Source of the DNA: Alphaproteobacteria bacterium | GTDB taxonomy: Bacteria; Pseudomonadota; Alphaproteobacteria; Sphingomonadales; Sphingomonadaceae | Length of the DNA: 64,000 bases | Direction of reading: 5' to 3' | NCBI GenBank assembly: GCA_018823325.1 | Contig: JAHJIJ010000011.1 | Location: forward strand, 1-64,000 | Shown: positions 1-8,457 of the stretch, one piece after another | How the letters are laid out: each line of letters starts with the position of its first letter | Position numbering within the stretch: position 1 is the first letter of the stretch | The notes under the pieces: model-generated | Told to the model about the DNA's origin: nothing | Seen by the model: only the letters and a program-made list of their open reading frames with translations | Databases searched by the model: none | Program-made: the position numbers and the translations under genes

Positions 1-24
1 GTGCCGGACACTCACGTCCGGCAC
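1..24. other. Perfect stem-loop at the window edge
   Basis: Two perfect 9-base arms (GTGCCGGAC and GTCCGGCAC) surround a 6-base loop. No T-tract follows on the + strand. It may be the terminator stem of a gene to the left of the window or an operator upstream of the MarR gene. The sequence does not decide between these. Confidence 0.4.
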
Positions 25-116
25 GGCTCCCCGGACGGGTTCTGATGGATGAGCGCGGCGCCCGCTTGACGCGGCCTGCGGAAATGCGGGAGTTTCCCCG
101 AAGAGCTTAGGGGAAG

Positions 117-701
117 ATGATGGTCAGCAAGACGCCGCCCGACAAAGGGGCATCCGCAGGACAAGATGACGCGCCGACGCGTGGCCAGCCCCGTTTTGGC
201 GGTTTTCCGATCGAGGATGCGACCCGCCATCTCTCCAACTTTTATGCCGGTGCACAGCCCGACGCGCGGAGCGTCGCCTATTTTCGTACGACCCGCGCGC
301 TGGTTGTCGCTGCGCGGCGCTGGCGCAAGCTTGCCAATGACAAGGTACGCAGCGTTGGGCAGAGCATGGCGCGCTGGGAGACCATGTATCTCCTTGCCTG
401 TGCCCGCGACGATCTCTCACAGCGCGAATTGGCCCGGCTGATTGGTGTCGAGGGGCCCACCATGGTCCAGATGCTCAATGCGCTGGAGCGTGACGGACTG
501 ATCGTGCGTTCGCAGAGCCAGGTCGATCGCCGCGTCGTGCACAACCGCATCACTGAAAAGGGTCGTGAGGCGACCCGTGATATCATGGCAATCACCAATG
601 AACTGCGCGCCGACATTCTGCAGGATATTCCGCCCGAGAAGCTGGCCATTGCGCTTGAGGTGCTGGAGCAGATTCACGCCCGGCTGGACGATTACTGCTG
701 A
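117..701 (+). CDS. MarR family transcriptional regulator
   Basis: This 194-residue protein carries a winged helix-turn-helix of MarR type at about residues 85-170. The recognition part is RELARLIGVEGPTMVQMLNAL, followed by the wing with the DRRVVHNR stretch and the typical ITEKG segment. MarR proteins bind DNA as dimers and usually repress a nearby gene until a small ligand binds. The N-terminal 50 residues are polar and probably disordered, longer than in compact MarR proteins. The start is the first of two adjacent ATG codons behind AGGGGAAG. The next gene is convergent, so no target operon is visible, and the ligand is unknown. Confidence 0.8.
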   Translation: MMVSKTPPDKGASAGQDDAPTRGQPRFGGFPIEDATRHLSNFYAGAQPDARSVAYFRTTRALVVAARRWRKLANDKVRSVGQSMARWETMYLLACARDDLSQRELARLIGVEGPTMVQMLNALERDGLIVRSQSQVDRRVVHNRITEKGREATRDIMAITNELRADILQDIPPEKLAIALEVLEQIHARLDDYC

Positions 702-728
702 ACGGCGGCCTTGAAAGACAGGCACTGA

Positions 729-1871
729 TCAGGGCTGACCGGTCGCCTCTTGCGCATTGAGGGAAAAGAGCACCGGCCATTCCCACGCACCGCGGCAGAC
801 CGGCATTGAGCGCGCCTCGGTGAGACGGAAGCGTGCGCCATCCCAGCGATAGGTTTCTGCCGTGCCGCAATCGCCTAGACCCCGACCCTTCGCGAAGCTC
901 GAGAGCTCGCCCCGTGTCGGATTCCAACGCGCGTTCATGATGAGCGGTGGCGCACTCGCATCGCCGGTAAAACCGGGCAGATGATCGAAGGGCGCAAAAC
1001 CAATTTGGCGGTTGCCGGGCGCGCCGGTCGCCACGAGCGGCACGGCGCTCAGATTATAGGCACCTGCGTCGCAGGGCAGCAACAACAGGGCATGGGTCGC
1101 ATCCAGCGCATGAATCTCGGGCGCTTGGCTGCTTTCCAGCCCGCTCTCGCATTGGGCGAGGCGCCGGGTGGCGGCCTGTTCCTGATCCGTGAGGACCGGC
1201 GGGGTTCCGTCGGCAAGCATCGGGATCGTTTCGGGCAGGGCGGGCTCAGGCGGCAGTGGGCGCGCCATATCCGCCGGGCCATCTCCGATCGCGGCGAGCG
1301 CAGCCTGGCTGCCGATGCGCCCCTGCTGCTCATCCATGTAGCGCAGCGCCGCAGGAAGCCCCTGCAGCGAGGGCGTGCCGATGACCTGCCGCTTGCGATT
1401 ACGCAGCTCGAATACATAGCTGGAGCCCATGGCCCGCACGAGATCCAGAGCGGTCTCGCCTCCGAACGCGATCGTATCGCCATTCACTTTCTGTCGTGCG
1501 CGCCGCTTGCCATCGATCACCAACTCCACGCGATCGCGCAGCTGATCGGCGAGCAGCACGCGCAGGCTTGCCGCGCCGGCCGGGCCACCGCCCCGCTGGA
1601 TGAGGAGCAGCATCCGGTTCGGCGTTTCCATCCCTTCTGGGTTCAGCGATACTGCACTGCAAGACAGGCGGTTGTCGCAGGCCACGGCCCAGTTATCGAA
1701 AACGCGCAGACGCCCGAGTACCGGCTCTGCCACAATCGGAGCGCGTGCCAGGGGAGACGGGGCGCTTGGCACGGCGCCTTGTTGCGCACCGGACGCCGAT
1801 GCGCACAGGCCCGTCAGGGTCAGCATCGCCGTGCGCAAGAGCCGTGAAATCCTTGTCATCCTGCCTGTCAT
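729..1871 (-). CDS. DUF1176 family exported protein
   Basis: The protein has about 380 residues. It starts with a basic, then hydrophobic signal peptide ending near residue 30 (SASGAQQ), so it is probably periplasmic. The body matches the DUF1176 family by its FDNWAVACDN start and several spaced cysteines (CDN, CSA, QCES, PCDAG, GDCGT, VCRG) that could form disulfides. The open frame runs much further upstream, but the part above 1871 is antisense to the hbd gene. I chose the ATG just before the signal peptide; a second in-frame ATG at 1859 is possible. It is divergent from hbd across a short gap. No function is known for the family. Confidence 0.75.
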   Translation of the reverse strand: MTGRMTRISRLLRTAMLTLTGLCASASGAQQGAVPSAPSPLARAPIVAEPVLGRLRVFDNWAVACDNRLSCSAVSLNPEGMETPNRMLLLIQRGGGPAGAASLRVLLADQLRDRVELVIDGKRRARQKVNGDTIAFGGETALDLVRAMGSSYVFELRNRKRQVIGTPSLQGLPAALRYMDEQQGRIGSQAALAAIGDGPADMARPLPPEPALPETIPMLADGTPPVLTDQEQAATRRLAQCESGLESSQAPEIHALDATHALLLLPCDAGAYNLSAVPLVATGAPGNRQIGFAPFDHLPGFTGDASAPPLIMNARWNPTRGELSSFAKGRGLGDCGTAETYRWDGARFRLTEARSMPVCRGAWEWPVLFSLNAQEATGQP

Positions 1872-1947
1872 AATGCAGTTGAGGCCAATGGTGTAGAGCG
1901 AAGCTGCACGTGCTGCGATCAGCCGAGTGGATCGAAAGGGAACAGAT

Positions 1948-2817
1948 ATGCGCAAAATCGGTGTGATTGGCGCGGGCCAGATGGGCGCGGGCATCGCCCA
2001 AGTGAGCGCGCAGGCCGGCATGGATGTGCTGCTGCGCGACATTGACCTCGCACGTGCGGAAAAGGGCAAGGCCGGCGTCGAGAAGCGGCTTGTCCGCGCG
2101 GTGGAGAATGGCAAGTTGGAGCAGGCTGATGCGCAGGCTGCGCTCGCCCGTATCACGCCGGTGGTCGAGCTGAATGATTTCGCGCAATGCGATCTGGTGA
2201 TCGAGGCGGCGACCGAGCGCGAGGAAATCAAGCGCGCGATCTTTGACGATGTCGGCAAGCTGCTCGGTCCGGATGCGATCCTTGCGACCAATACCTCGTC
2301 CATTCCCATCACCCGCCTCGCGCAAGCGGCGCCCGATCCCGCCCGCTTCATTGGCGTGCATTTCTTCAATCCGGTGCCGGTGATGGCGCTGGTCGAGGTT
2401 ATTCGCGGCCTTGCCACGTCGCTGGAGACGGTGAGCGCAGTCGAGGGCTATGCGCAGGCGCTCGGCAAGGAGGTCGTCCACGCCTTCGATGCGCCCGGCT
2501 TCATCGTCAACCGCATCCTCCTGCCGCTGCTGAACGAGGCGATCTTCGCGCTTGGCGAAGGCGTGGCCAGCGTGAAGGACATCGATACGGCGATCAAGCT
2601 GGGCCTCAATCACCCGATGGGGCCGCTGACGCTGGCTGATTTCGTCGGGCTCGATACCTGTCTTGAGATCTGCAAGGTGCTGCAGGATACGACTGGCGAC
2701 CCCAAGTTCCGCCCCGCGCCGTTGCTCGTCAAATATGTCGAGGCCGGTTGGCTTGGCCGCAAGACCGGCAAGGGCTTTTACGATTATTCCGGCGATGAAC
2801 CGGTGCCGACGCGCTGA
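1948..2817 (+). CDS. 3-hydroxybutyryl-CoA dehydrogenase
   Basis: This 289-residue enzyme interconverts acetoacetyl-CoA and 3-hydroxybutyryl-CoA with NAD(P), in fatty acid, aromatic or polyhydroxybutyrate metabolism. The N-terminal Rossmann fold has GAGQMG at residues 7-12. The catalytic segment [11 protein letters not shown] with its histidine follows near residue 138, and the C-terminal dimerisation domain contains [16 protein letters not shown]. Length is normal for the PaaH/Hbd family. An upstream GTG at 1927 is in frame, but the ATG at 1948 sits behind a good AAAGGGA ribosome site and directly precedes the Rossmann strand. It stands alone; a stem-loop follows the stop. Confidence 0.93.
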   Translation: MRKIGVIGAGQMGAGIAQVSAQAGMDVLLRDIDLARAEKGKAGVEKRLVRAVENGKLEQADAQAALARITPVVELNDFAQCDLVIEAATEREEIKRAIFDDVGKLLGPDAILATNTSSIPITRLAQAAPDPARFIGVHFFNPVPVMALVEVIRGLATSLETVSAVEGYAQALGKEVVHAFDAPGFIVNRILLPLLNEAIFALGEGVASVKDIDTAIKLGLNHPMGPLTLADFVGLDTCLEICKVLQDTTGDPKFRPAPLLVKYVEAGWLGRKTGKGFYDYSGDEPVPTR

Positions 2818-2846
2818 GACGCCGGCACCCAGACAGCAAGAGGCCC

Positions 2847-2862
2847 CGCGTCCGCAGACGCG
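2847..2862. terminator. Stem-loop between convergent genes
   Basis: CGCGTC and GACGCG pair around a CGCA loop, 30 bases after the hbd stop and 32 bases before the stop of the convergent PEP-CTERM gene. There is no clear T-run. It may act as a weak bidirectional terminator. Confidence 0.4.
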
Positions 2863-2894
2863 AGGCCCCCGCTCCCACATTCTAACGGCTGCGC

Positions 2895-3578
2895 TCAGCT
2901 GAAGCTGACGGCCGTGTTGGTGCGGCGTGCGCGCATCGCGCGGCCGATGGTGGCGAAACCGATGATCATCATCGCCCAGGTGGCCGGCTCCGGAACGGGC
3001 GGCTTCACCGTGTAGAACAGCAGATCCTGCTTCTTGCTGTTCGTTGCGACCCAGAATTCCAGATCGCCGTCAATCGCACCCTTGTTGGCGAGATAGCTGT
3101 TGGCGGTGTTGATCAGCGTGGTCTTGTTGTGGCTGGCCCATTCCAGATCGAAGTGGCCTGAACCGAGGTTCTCCGAGTTCCAGCTCTTTTCGTAGCGCGT
3201 TTCCCACAGCGCAAGCTGGAGAGCGGCGGATTGATACTTGTCGCCGCCGGCATAGTTGCTGACGAGCGAGGCGACATCGTTATACAGCGAGCCGCCGAGG
3301 TAGCTCGAGAGCGACACGACGTCGAACGTGCCGGTATGTGAGGTCTGCGTGATCTCCAGGCAGTAAGCGAGGAAGTTCACAGCTTCACCGTCCCATGTGC
3401 CGGAGATGTTCTGCGGCGAGAGCGAGCCATTATAGTCGCTGTAACCGAGGCCGAGCTGGCCGGTCGGGCCGCTGAACGCCGTCGAGACGCTGTCGATATA
3501 GAAGGTGCTGGCATTCGCGCTGGTGGCGAAGGCGAGGGCTGCGGCGCTCGCAGCGAATGTCATAAGGGTCTTTTTCAC
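2895..3578 (-). CDS. PEPxxWA-type PEP-CTERM anchored exported protein
   Basis: The protein has 227 residues. A signal peptide runs over about residues 1-23 (KKTLMTFAASAAALAFATSANA). The C-terminus is a full PEP-CTERM tail: VPEPATWAMM, a short hydrophobic segment and the basic cluster RAMRARR. In known systems exosortase recognises this tail and processes the protein at the membrane for surface or polysaccharide-linked export. The WAMM form is typical of sphingomonads. No exosortase gene is in the window. I chose a GTG start at 3578 because AAGGAAAAG lies in front and the signal peptide begins there; the longer frame lacks any such site. The central region is Ser/Asn/Gly-rich and of unknown role. 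Confidence 0.85.
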   Translation of the reverse strand: MKKTLMTFAASAAALAFATSANASTFYIDSVSTAFSGPTGQLGLGYSDYNGSLSPQNISGTWDGEAVNFLAYCLEITQTSHTGTFDVVSLSSYLGGSLYNDVASLVSNYAGGDKYQSAALQLALWETRYEKSWNSENLGSGHFDLEWASHNKTTLINTANSYLANKGAIDGDLEFWVATNSKKQDLLFYTVKPPVPEPATWAMMIIGFATIGRAMRARRTNTAVSFS

Positions 3579-3892
3579 GATGGCTTTTCCTTCCCACAAG
3601 TTCTGAAAGCCGGTGTGAAGGAATACACTCTGATACAAAATGGTATTAACCACTATTCATCCAGAATTAACCATCTATTTCCTTAGTAATATGCCGATCA
3701 GTTTTGGTTAATATTAATATAATTGGTTAATGTATCGGATTGGGGCACTGCGTGGTTCAAGTGTTTCTGGCCCGATCGACTTTTTCGGCGCGCATTGTCG
3801 CAGTCCGAATCATATTGACCCGAATCGATGGTTTGCCCTTGTTGTCTGGAAGGCTGGTCTCGCGCAGACTCTCCGGCGTGTGTTCCCCCTGG
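3579..3892. other. AT-rich intergenic region upstream of the PEP-CTERM gene
   Basis: No gene is supported here; open frames on the + strand are antisense to the metalloprotease-like gene. Bases 3600-3740 are strikingly AT-rich compared with the rest of the window and hold four copies of an 8-base box described separately. Confidence 0.6.
3645..3731 (-). promoter_or_regulatory. Four ATTAACCA/TGGTTAAT boxes, candidate operator array
   Basis: ATTAACCA occurs at 3645-3652 and 3666-3673. Its reverse complement TGGTTAAT occurs at 3705-3712 and 3724-3731. Within each pair the spacing is 21 and 19 bases, about two helical turns, and the pairs face each other. They lie 65-150 bases upstream of the PEP-CTERM start. 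TTAAC is also the core of alphaproteobacterial CtrA half-sites, but the CtrA spacing TTAA-N7-TTAA is not met. Confidence 0.45.
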
Positions 3893-5479
3893 TCAAAGCG
3901 CACCACGCGTCTCGACTCCTTCCCCCGCCTTTGCGCCTTCATCAGCGGCGAGCGCTGCATCAAGGTCGTTCAGCAGTGCGTCGATATCCAGGTCTTCGTT
4001 CGGGTCGCGGGATTGGAGGCGATCACGCAGGCCCTGCGCCCAGGTGGCGCTGCCGCGTCCGTGCGGATCGAACGCCAGCGGGCCGAGATTGATGATGGCC
4101 TCGTCATAGCGCCCGTCATGGAGCTGTTGCATGACAAGCGTTGTCCGCAGGTTCTGGTCGAACGGAGCGAGCGTGACGGCCCGCTCCAGCCCGGCGATGG
4201 CGTTCTTGGTCGGTTCAAGACCCTGCTCCACGAAGCTGCGATAGAAATACTGGAACGGCAGCGGATGATTATTCTCCAGCTTGTTCAGCGCCAGAAAGGG
4301 CTTCCGCGCCTCCGAATAAGCAGCGCTCGTATCCTGCGCCGTCTCGGCCTTGCGGAACAGGGCCTGCCCCTTGGCCAGATAAGCGCTCACCTGATGCTCA
4401 TCGATGGCAATGGCAGCATCAGCGGCGGCGATCGCTGCATCGTCGTTGCCGGCCTCGGCTTCGGCCTGGGCAAGCGTCGCCAGCACGGTGGCGTCCTGAG
4501 GATAGCGCGGCGCGAGCGCGCGCAACTCGCCCAGTAGCACCTCAAGCTGTTCGGGCGACGGGCGGTTCTTGAGACGGATGCGCAGCGGCATAGCGGCGGC
4601 TTCGCCCTCGCTGAGCGGGCGGATCGCCACCGAGCTGGGCATGAGGCGGTCGGCGGGCAGCTCGAAGGCCGACATGCGACGCTTGCGGAGATAGCCATCG
4701 AGATCGCGCTGGAGGGCATTGAGATCGCCAAAGGCCGTCTCGCCCGCTTCTGCCAGGCTCTTGCCGCTGCGTAGCAGGCGAAGATAGGTGCCGAATTGTC
4801 CCGCGCGCTCCTCGCTGAATGTCAGATAGTGATAGAGTAGCCAGCTCCTGCCATAGAATGAATTCGGCGTGGTGCCGGGCTTGCCGCGATAGCGCTCCGG
4901 ATCGATGAGCTCGGCTGCCGTGACATCAGCTCCATAGAGGAGCTCTCCGGCGCGGTGCCTGGCGGGCATGCCAAGCGCGACATTGCCGTTCTTGCGGAAC
5001 TGGGCTGAGGCGAAGAACTCGGCTGCCCCTTCGGAGAACCAGCGCGGCATTGCATAGCTGCTCGTGGAAATGAGGAAGTGATGCGCATATTCGTGCAGCA
5101 GCGCGATCATCGGCATGTCCAGCGTCGAGTAGCTGGTTTTGACCGTGGGGACGATCGCGAAGGCATCGCCCGCGCGGGGCACGTAAAAGGCATAGACATC
5201 GCTGCTGGATCGACCCATCAGCTTGCGCACGTCCCTGTCGCTGCGCACCACATAGACGGTGACGCGATTCGACGGGCTCGGCGTCTCCAGTTTGACCGAC
5301 AGCAGATAGGCCATGGCATGATGAAAGCGCTCAAGCTGCTCGGAAAACTCCCGCAGCTCTTCCGGCTTCTGATCGGCATAGATCACGAAATGCTGGCTGG
5401 AGGCTTCCATCCAGGCCGCGCGGGCCGGCGTGGTCATCGTCAGCAGCAAGGCAATCAATGTCAGCAGTGTGGCGCGCAT
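3893..5479 (-). CDS. Exported metalloprotease-like protein with TPR region
   Basis: The protein has about 528 residues. A signal peptide (MRATLLTLIALLLTMTTPARA) ends near residue 21. The first half carries LLHEYAHHF, a HExxH zinc-binding motif, followed by the downstream glutamate segment FSEGAAEFF, which is the gluzincin arrangement. The second half is an Ala/Glu-rich helical region with tetratricopeptide-like repeats (about residues 330-490) and an acidic tail. It is similar in plan to DUF1570-type proteins. I chose ATG 5479 because GGGGAGA precedes it and the signal peptide begins there. Substrate is unknown. It is divergent from the transglutaminase gene. Confidence 0.7.
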   Translation of the reverse strand: MRATLLTLIALLLTMTTPARAAWMEASSQHFVIYADQKPEELREFSEQLERFHHAMAYLLSVKLETPSPSNRVTVYVVRSDRDVRKLMGRSSSDVYAFYVPRAGDAFAIVPTVKTSYSTLDMPMIALLHEYAHHFLISTSSYAMPRWFSEGAAEFFASAQFRKNGNVALGMPARHRAGELLYGADVTAAELIDPERYRGKPGTTPNSFYGRSWLLYHYLTFSEERAGQFGTYLRLLRSGKSLAEAGETAFGDLNALQRDLDGYLRKRRMSAFELPADRLMPSSVAIRPLSEGEAAAMPLRIRLKNRPSPEQLEVLLGELRALAPRYPQDATVLATLAQAEAEAGNDDAAIAAADAAIAIDEHQVSAYLAKGQALFRKAETAQDTSAAYSEARKPFLALNKLENNHPLPFQYFYRSFVEQGLEPTKNAIAGLERAVTLAPFDQNLRTTLVMQQLHDGRYDEAIINLGPLAFDPHGRGSATWAQGLRDRLQSRDPNEDLDIDALLNDLDAALAADEGAKAGEGVETRGAL

Positions 5480-5616
5480 CGGCAAGTCTCCCCGAGGCCG
5501 GACGCTAGGCAGCGAGTCACGTGCCGACAAGCTGGAAACGGCGCGCAGCCTGCCCCATTGCGGGCCTTTTTTCTCCGGCTGGCGACACCAAAGCAGCCTC
5601 TGCACGTTGCGCGGTC

Positions 5617-6399
5617 ATGAAACTCCGTATCCACGCCGCGATCGACTACGCGCTGCCCCAGCCGACCGATCTCATCCTTCATATCGAAGCCGCCCATCTG
5701 CCCGAACAGTCGGTTTCCAACGCACGGCTCGACCTGAGCCGGCTCGATCATTTCGCGCGGGTGGCAGCGCATGATCAGATTGGCGAGCGCATCCTCATCC
5801 GCGCGCAGGACCAGTTGACGGCGGACTACAACGCCACGGTGGATATTCGCCGGGTGCTGGCCGATGTGAGCGGACTGGAGGCGCTGCCGCCGCACATGTT
5901 GCCAGGGGAGACGGTGCAATATCTGCTCGATTCCCATTATTGCCCCGGCAGCCAGTTCATCAGCTTCGTCGCCGAGACCTTCGGCGATTTGCAGGGCGGG
6001 CCGCGCGTGGCGGCGATCCGCGACTATGTGAGCGAGCATTTCCATTATGTGCCCGGCGTGAGCACGCCGGAGACGACGGCGCTGCAGACCTTCGTTCGGC
6101 GGCAGGGCGTATGCCGCGACTTCGCCCACATGGTGATCGCGCTGGCCCGTGCCTCCTGCATCCCGGCCCGCTTCGCCAGCGTGTTTGCACCGAATGTGAC
6201 GCCGCAGGACTTCCACGCCGTCGCCGAGGTGTTCCTCGACGGGAGCTGGCATCTGGTCGATGCGACCGGCATGGCGACCGAAGGCGAGATGGCCAAGATC
6301 GGCATCGGGCGGGATGCGGCGGACGTGGCGTTCCTCACCTCCTTCGGCCCGGTGATCATGAACAGCCAGACGGTGGAAGTGACGGTGATCGAGGACTGA
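5617..6399 (+). CDS. Transglutaminase-like cysteine protease family protein
   Basis: This 260-residue protein has the bacterial transglutaminase core. The catalytic cysteine is in RQGVCRDFAH (about residue 166), the histidine in DFHAVAEV and the aspartate in HLVDATG, in the order of the papain-like triad. The N-terminal 150 residues form the beta-sandwich typical of these proteins. There is no signal peptide, so it is probably cytoplasmic. Most such bacterial proteins are thought to be peptidases rather than cross-linkers. The start at ATG 5617 gives the expected N-terminus MKLRIHAAIDY; the longer frame is antisense to the neighbouring gene. Confidence 0.85.
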   Translation: MKLRIHAAIDYALPQPTDLILHIEAAHLPEQSVSNARLDLSRLDHFARVAAHDQIGERILIRAQDQLTADYNATVDIRRVLADVSGLEALPPHMLPGETVQYLLDSHYCPGSQFISFVAETFGDLQGGPRVAAIRDYVSEHFHYVPGVSTPETTALQTFVRRQGVCRDFAHMVIALARASCIPARFASVFAPNVTPQDFHAVAEVFLDGSWHLVDATGMATEGEMAKIGIGRDAADVAFLTSFGPVIMNSQTVEVTVIED

Positions 6400-6412
6400 G
6401 ACGCGGCCCCCC

Positions 6413-6946
6413 TCAGGGCGCTGCCGGTCCCTCGAAGGGGCGGGCCTCTGTCCACGCGCAGCCGCTGCGCATCTCATCGGCGAGCTGGAGCGTGACGACG
6501 AAGGGATAATTGCGGTCGGACATGCCGTCCGAACAGTCGCCGGGTGTCAGCGTCATGGTGAAGGCACCGTCGTTCAGCGTGCCGCTCCAGGAGAGGCCGC
6601 CGCGTCCATCGAACCGATCCACGGTGATGGTCGTGCCCTCGGGCGTCTCCGGCGTTTCATAGACCAGCGTGCTCCCCGAGACATGGCCGCCCCAGAACGG
6701 CTCGGTGCCCGTGAAGCGCACCGTCTCGTCCGGCGCGATCTCCGACCAGGGGCGGTTATCATCGGGATTGCCGGGCAGATCGGGCTGATCGCCCTGCGAC
6801 TGGCAGGCCGCCAGAGCCAGCGCCGCGGCCAGCGTGAGCGCGCGGAAGGTTACGAAGGTTACGGGGTAAATAAATTTCTTCTCCGCTGCGCCCGGCGCGA
6901 AACAGCCGTTTTGCTGACGGGAGGAAGAACAAGGATCCGAGGACAT
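6413..6946 (-). CDS. Putative lipoprotein with GTEPFW motif (COG3650-like)
   Basis: A lipobox LAAC puts the lipidated cysteine at residue 48, after the hydrophobic stretch ALTLAAALALAA. The mature part has the FTGTEPFWGG motif and a later CSDGMSDRNYPF segment, as in COG3650-type conserved envelope proteins of unknown function. The 35 residues before the hydrophobic core are unusually long for a lipoprotein signal. They include KKFIYPVTFVTFR, which is encoded by a 38-base repeat found again at 42387. I kept ATG 6946, the only ATG before the signal, with AAGG upstream. The natural N-terminus may have been altered by the repeat. Confidence 0.65.
   Translation of the reverse strand: MSSDPCSSSRQQNGCFAPGAAEKKFIYPVTFVTFRALTLAAALALAACQSQGDQPDLPGNPDDNRPWSEIAPDETVRFTGTEPFWGGHVSGSTLVYETPETPEGTTITVDRFDGRGGLSWSGTLNDGAFTMTLTPGDCSDGMSDRNYPFVVTLQLADEMRSGCAWTEARPFEGPAAP
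6843..6880 (-). repeat. 38-base GTAACCTTC repeat, copy 1
   Basis: The minus strand reads AAGAAATTTATTTACC and then two tandem GTAACCTTC units. It matches the copy at 42387-42424 at 36 of 38 positions. Here it is translated as part of the lipoprotein leader. Confidence 0.75.
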
Positions 6947-7079
6947 GCCGCCTTCATGCCATGGCTGGTCCGCGTAGGACAGGGGGAATGCGTGAAAACC
7001 CGCGTTAACCCGGCTAGCCTATGTTTCCACCGGAGTCGCGGGGGCGGCTTGCCGGATTGCAATTGCAGGATGATGGCCC

Positions 7080-7859
7080 ATGCCACAGGAAATCCTCGCG
7101 CTCATCGACAAGCCATGGCTGCTCTTCATGGTGCTGCTGGCGGGTGCAGTCTTTGGGATGACGGTCGAGCGCGCGCTTGAGAAAGCAAGCCGCGCCAAAC
7201 GCCGCGCCTGGTGGGAGAAGCGCAACGCCGCTAAGCGTGGGCGCCCGCAAGGCGGGGCTTCCAACCCCATCACGGACATTTCGCGCGCGGTCCCGCGCGC
7301 CATTCCGGATGCCGCCGATCAGCTGCGTATCGTGATGAATGCGGCATTCCATCCGCGCGCGCTGCTTAACAAGCCGGAGCGGCGGCTGCTCGCGCATATC
7401 GACAAGGTGCTGGCCGAGGATGCGCCCGGCTGGCGCGCCATGGGGCAGGTGTCGCTCGGCGAGATTCTGGCGAGCAAGGACAAGGACGCCTTTCTCGCGA
7501 TCAATGCCAAGCGGGTGGACCTGCTGATCGTCGACCGGGAGTGCCGGCCGCTTCACGCGATTGAGTTTCAGGGTACTGGCCATCATCAGGGCGCTGCGGC
7601 AGCACGTGACGCGGTGAAGAAGGAAGCGCTGCGCCGAGCCGGCATCGGCTATGTGGAAGTGATGAGCGGCGACACGCCTGCCGAGCTGCGCGATAAGCTG
7701 CGCAGGCTCTATGCGCGCACCAGCCAGAGGCAAGCCGATCCACCGCCCGAGAACGCGCCAAAAGCCGACCCGGTGTCGACGAAGCCCGACAGCGAGGATG
7801 GTCCGCGCCCCGTGTTTGGGAAGAAGGCTCCCCAGAACGCACCGCGTCCATCAGAGTGA
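7080..7859 (+). CDS. DUF2726 domain protein with N-terminal membrane anchor
   Basis: The 259-residue protein begins with a membrane segment at about residues 12-27 and a very basic stretch (KASRAKRRAWWEKRNAAKR). The DUF2726 domain follows at about 95-220, seen in LLNKPERRLL, QVSLGEIL, KRVDLLIVDRECRPLHAIEFQG and the final GIGYVEV strand. The fold resembles restriction-endonuclease-like domains: D in VDLLIVD and E in IEFQG fit a D-ExQ core. The C-terminal 40 residues are Pro/Lys-rich and probably unstructured. The start at 7080 has AGGA nine bases upstream. Role unknown; DNA binding is an inference. Confidence 0.75.
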   Translation: MPQEILALIDKPWLLFMVLLAGAVFGMTVERALEKASRAKRRAWWEKRNAAKRGRPQGGASNPITDISRAVPRAIPDAADQLRIVMNAAFHPRALLNKPERRLLAHIDKVLAEDAPGWRAMGQVSLGEILASKDKDAFLAINAKRVDLLIVDRECRPLHAIEFQGTGHHQGAAAARDAVKKEALRRAGIGYVEVMSGDTPAELRDKLRRLYARTSQRQADPPPENAPKADPVSTKPDSEDGPRPVFGKKAPQNAPRPSE

Positions 7860-7960
7860 GCGGATCAATCGATTGGAAGTTGCGAGTGGTTCTCAATAGA
7901 TAGGGCGAGCCGCCGGTTCCGGTGCGCAATTGTCATCAGATGAGCCGTGAGGGATGCCCC

Positions 7961-8203
7961 ATGTCCAGAGACCTGATCAAGACGCTGACCTATCTGGCCC
8001 TGCACCTGACGGTGGGGTTCACGGTGGCTTATGTGATGACCGGATCGCTGGCACTGGCCGGCGGCATTGCGCTCATCGAGCCGAGCATCAATGCCGTGGC
8101 GTTTTTCTTTCATGAGAAGGCGTGGAAGGCGGCAGATGCCCGCAAGGCTGCCGATGGCGGCGGGCCGATCCAGATCGGCGCGCGACTGGCTGGCGCGGTT
8201 TGA
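7961..8203 (+). CDS. DUF2061 small membrane protein
   Basis: An 80-residue protein with two membrane helices (LIKTLTYLALHLTVGFTVAYVM and the glycine/alanine-rich LALAGGIALIEPSINAVAFF) and the conserved FFFHEKAW segment after the second helix. This is the DUF2061 pattern of unknown function. The start at ATG 7961 has GAGGGA upstream; an in-frame ATG at 7940 is less well placed. It lies alone between a DUF2726 gene and a small basic protein gene. Confidence 0.8.
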   Translation: MSRDLIKTLTYLALHLTVGFTVAYVMTGSLALAGGIALIEPSINAVAFFFHEKAWKAADARKAADGGGPIQIGARLAGAV

Positions 8204-8308
8204 GGGGCCACGCGCGCGGCCCGGATACGAATAGTCGGGCGCGGCGCGTGGGAAAGGCGTAGAGTGTGCGCAACGGGCTGTTGCGCCCGTCACCCGAGAG
8301 GATCCATC

Positions 8309-8443
8309 ATGGCCAAGAGCCAGAAGAAATCGAACAAGGAAGTCCGCAAACCCAAGGCGGAAAAGCCGCCCAAGCAGAATGCCTCTCAGCCGACGCAGAA
8401 GGCCGGCGTGGTGCGGGGGCTGGAGAATATGAAGAACAGCTGA
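8309..8443 (+). CDS. Small basic protein, 44 residues
   Basis: ATG 8309 with GAGAGGATC upstream opens a 44-codon frame ending in TGA at 8441-8443. The product is rich in Lys, Ser, Gln and Pro (starts MAKSQKKSNKEVRKPKAEK) with no hydrophobic segment, so it should be soluble and disordered. Short proteins with this opening are conserved in alphaproteobacteria, as far as I recall, but have no assigned function. Its stop lies 14 bases before the DoxX-like gene, so the two may be co-transcribed. Confidence 0.7.
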   Translation: MAKSQKKSNKEVRKPKAEKPPKQNASQPTQKAGVVRGLENMKNS

Positions 8444-8457
8444 GACGGCAGCCGGTG

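Noticed and set aside
1927-1948. GTG start seven codons upstream for the hydroxybutyryl-CoA dehydrogenase
   Set aside because: It lacks a ribosome site, while ATG 1948 has one and begins the nucleotide-binding strand as in the family.
3645-3731. CtrA binding sites
   Set aside because: The TTAACC cores are present but none is paired with the TTAA-N7-TTAA spacing of the CtrA consensus.
3730-4537. Long plus-strand frames of 120 and 265 codons
   Set aside because: They are antisense to the metalloprotease-like gene, which has a signal peptide, HExxH motif and ribosome site.
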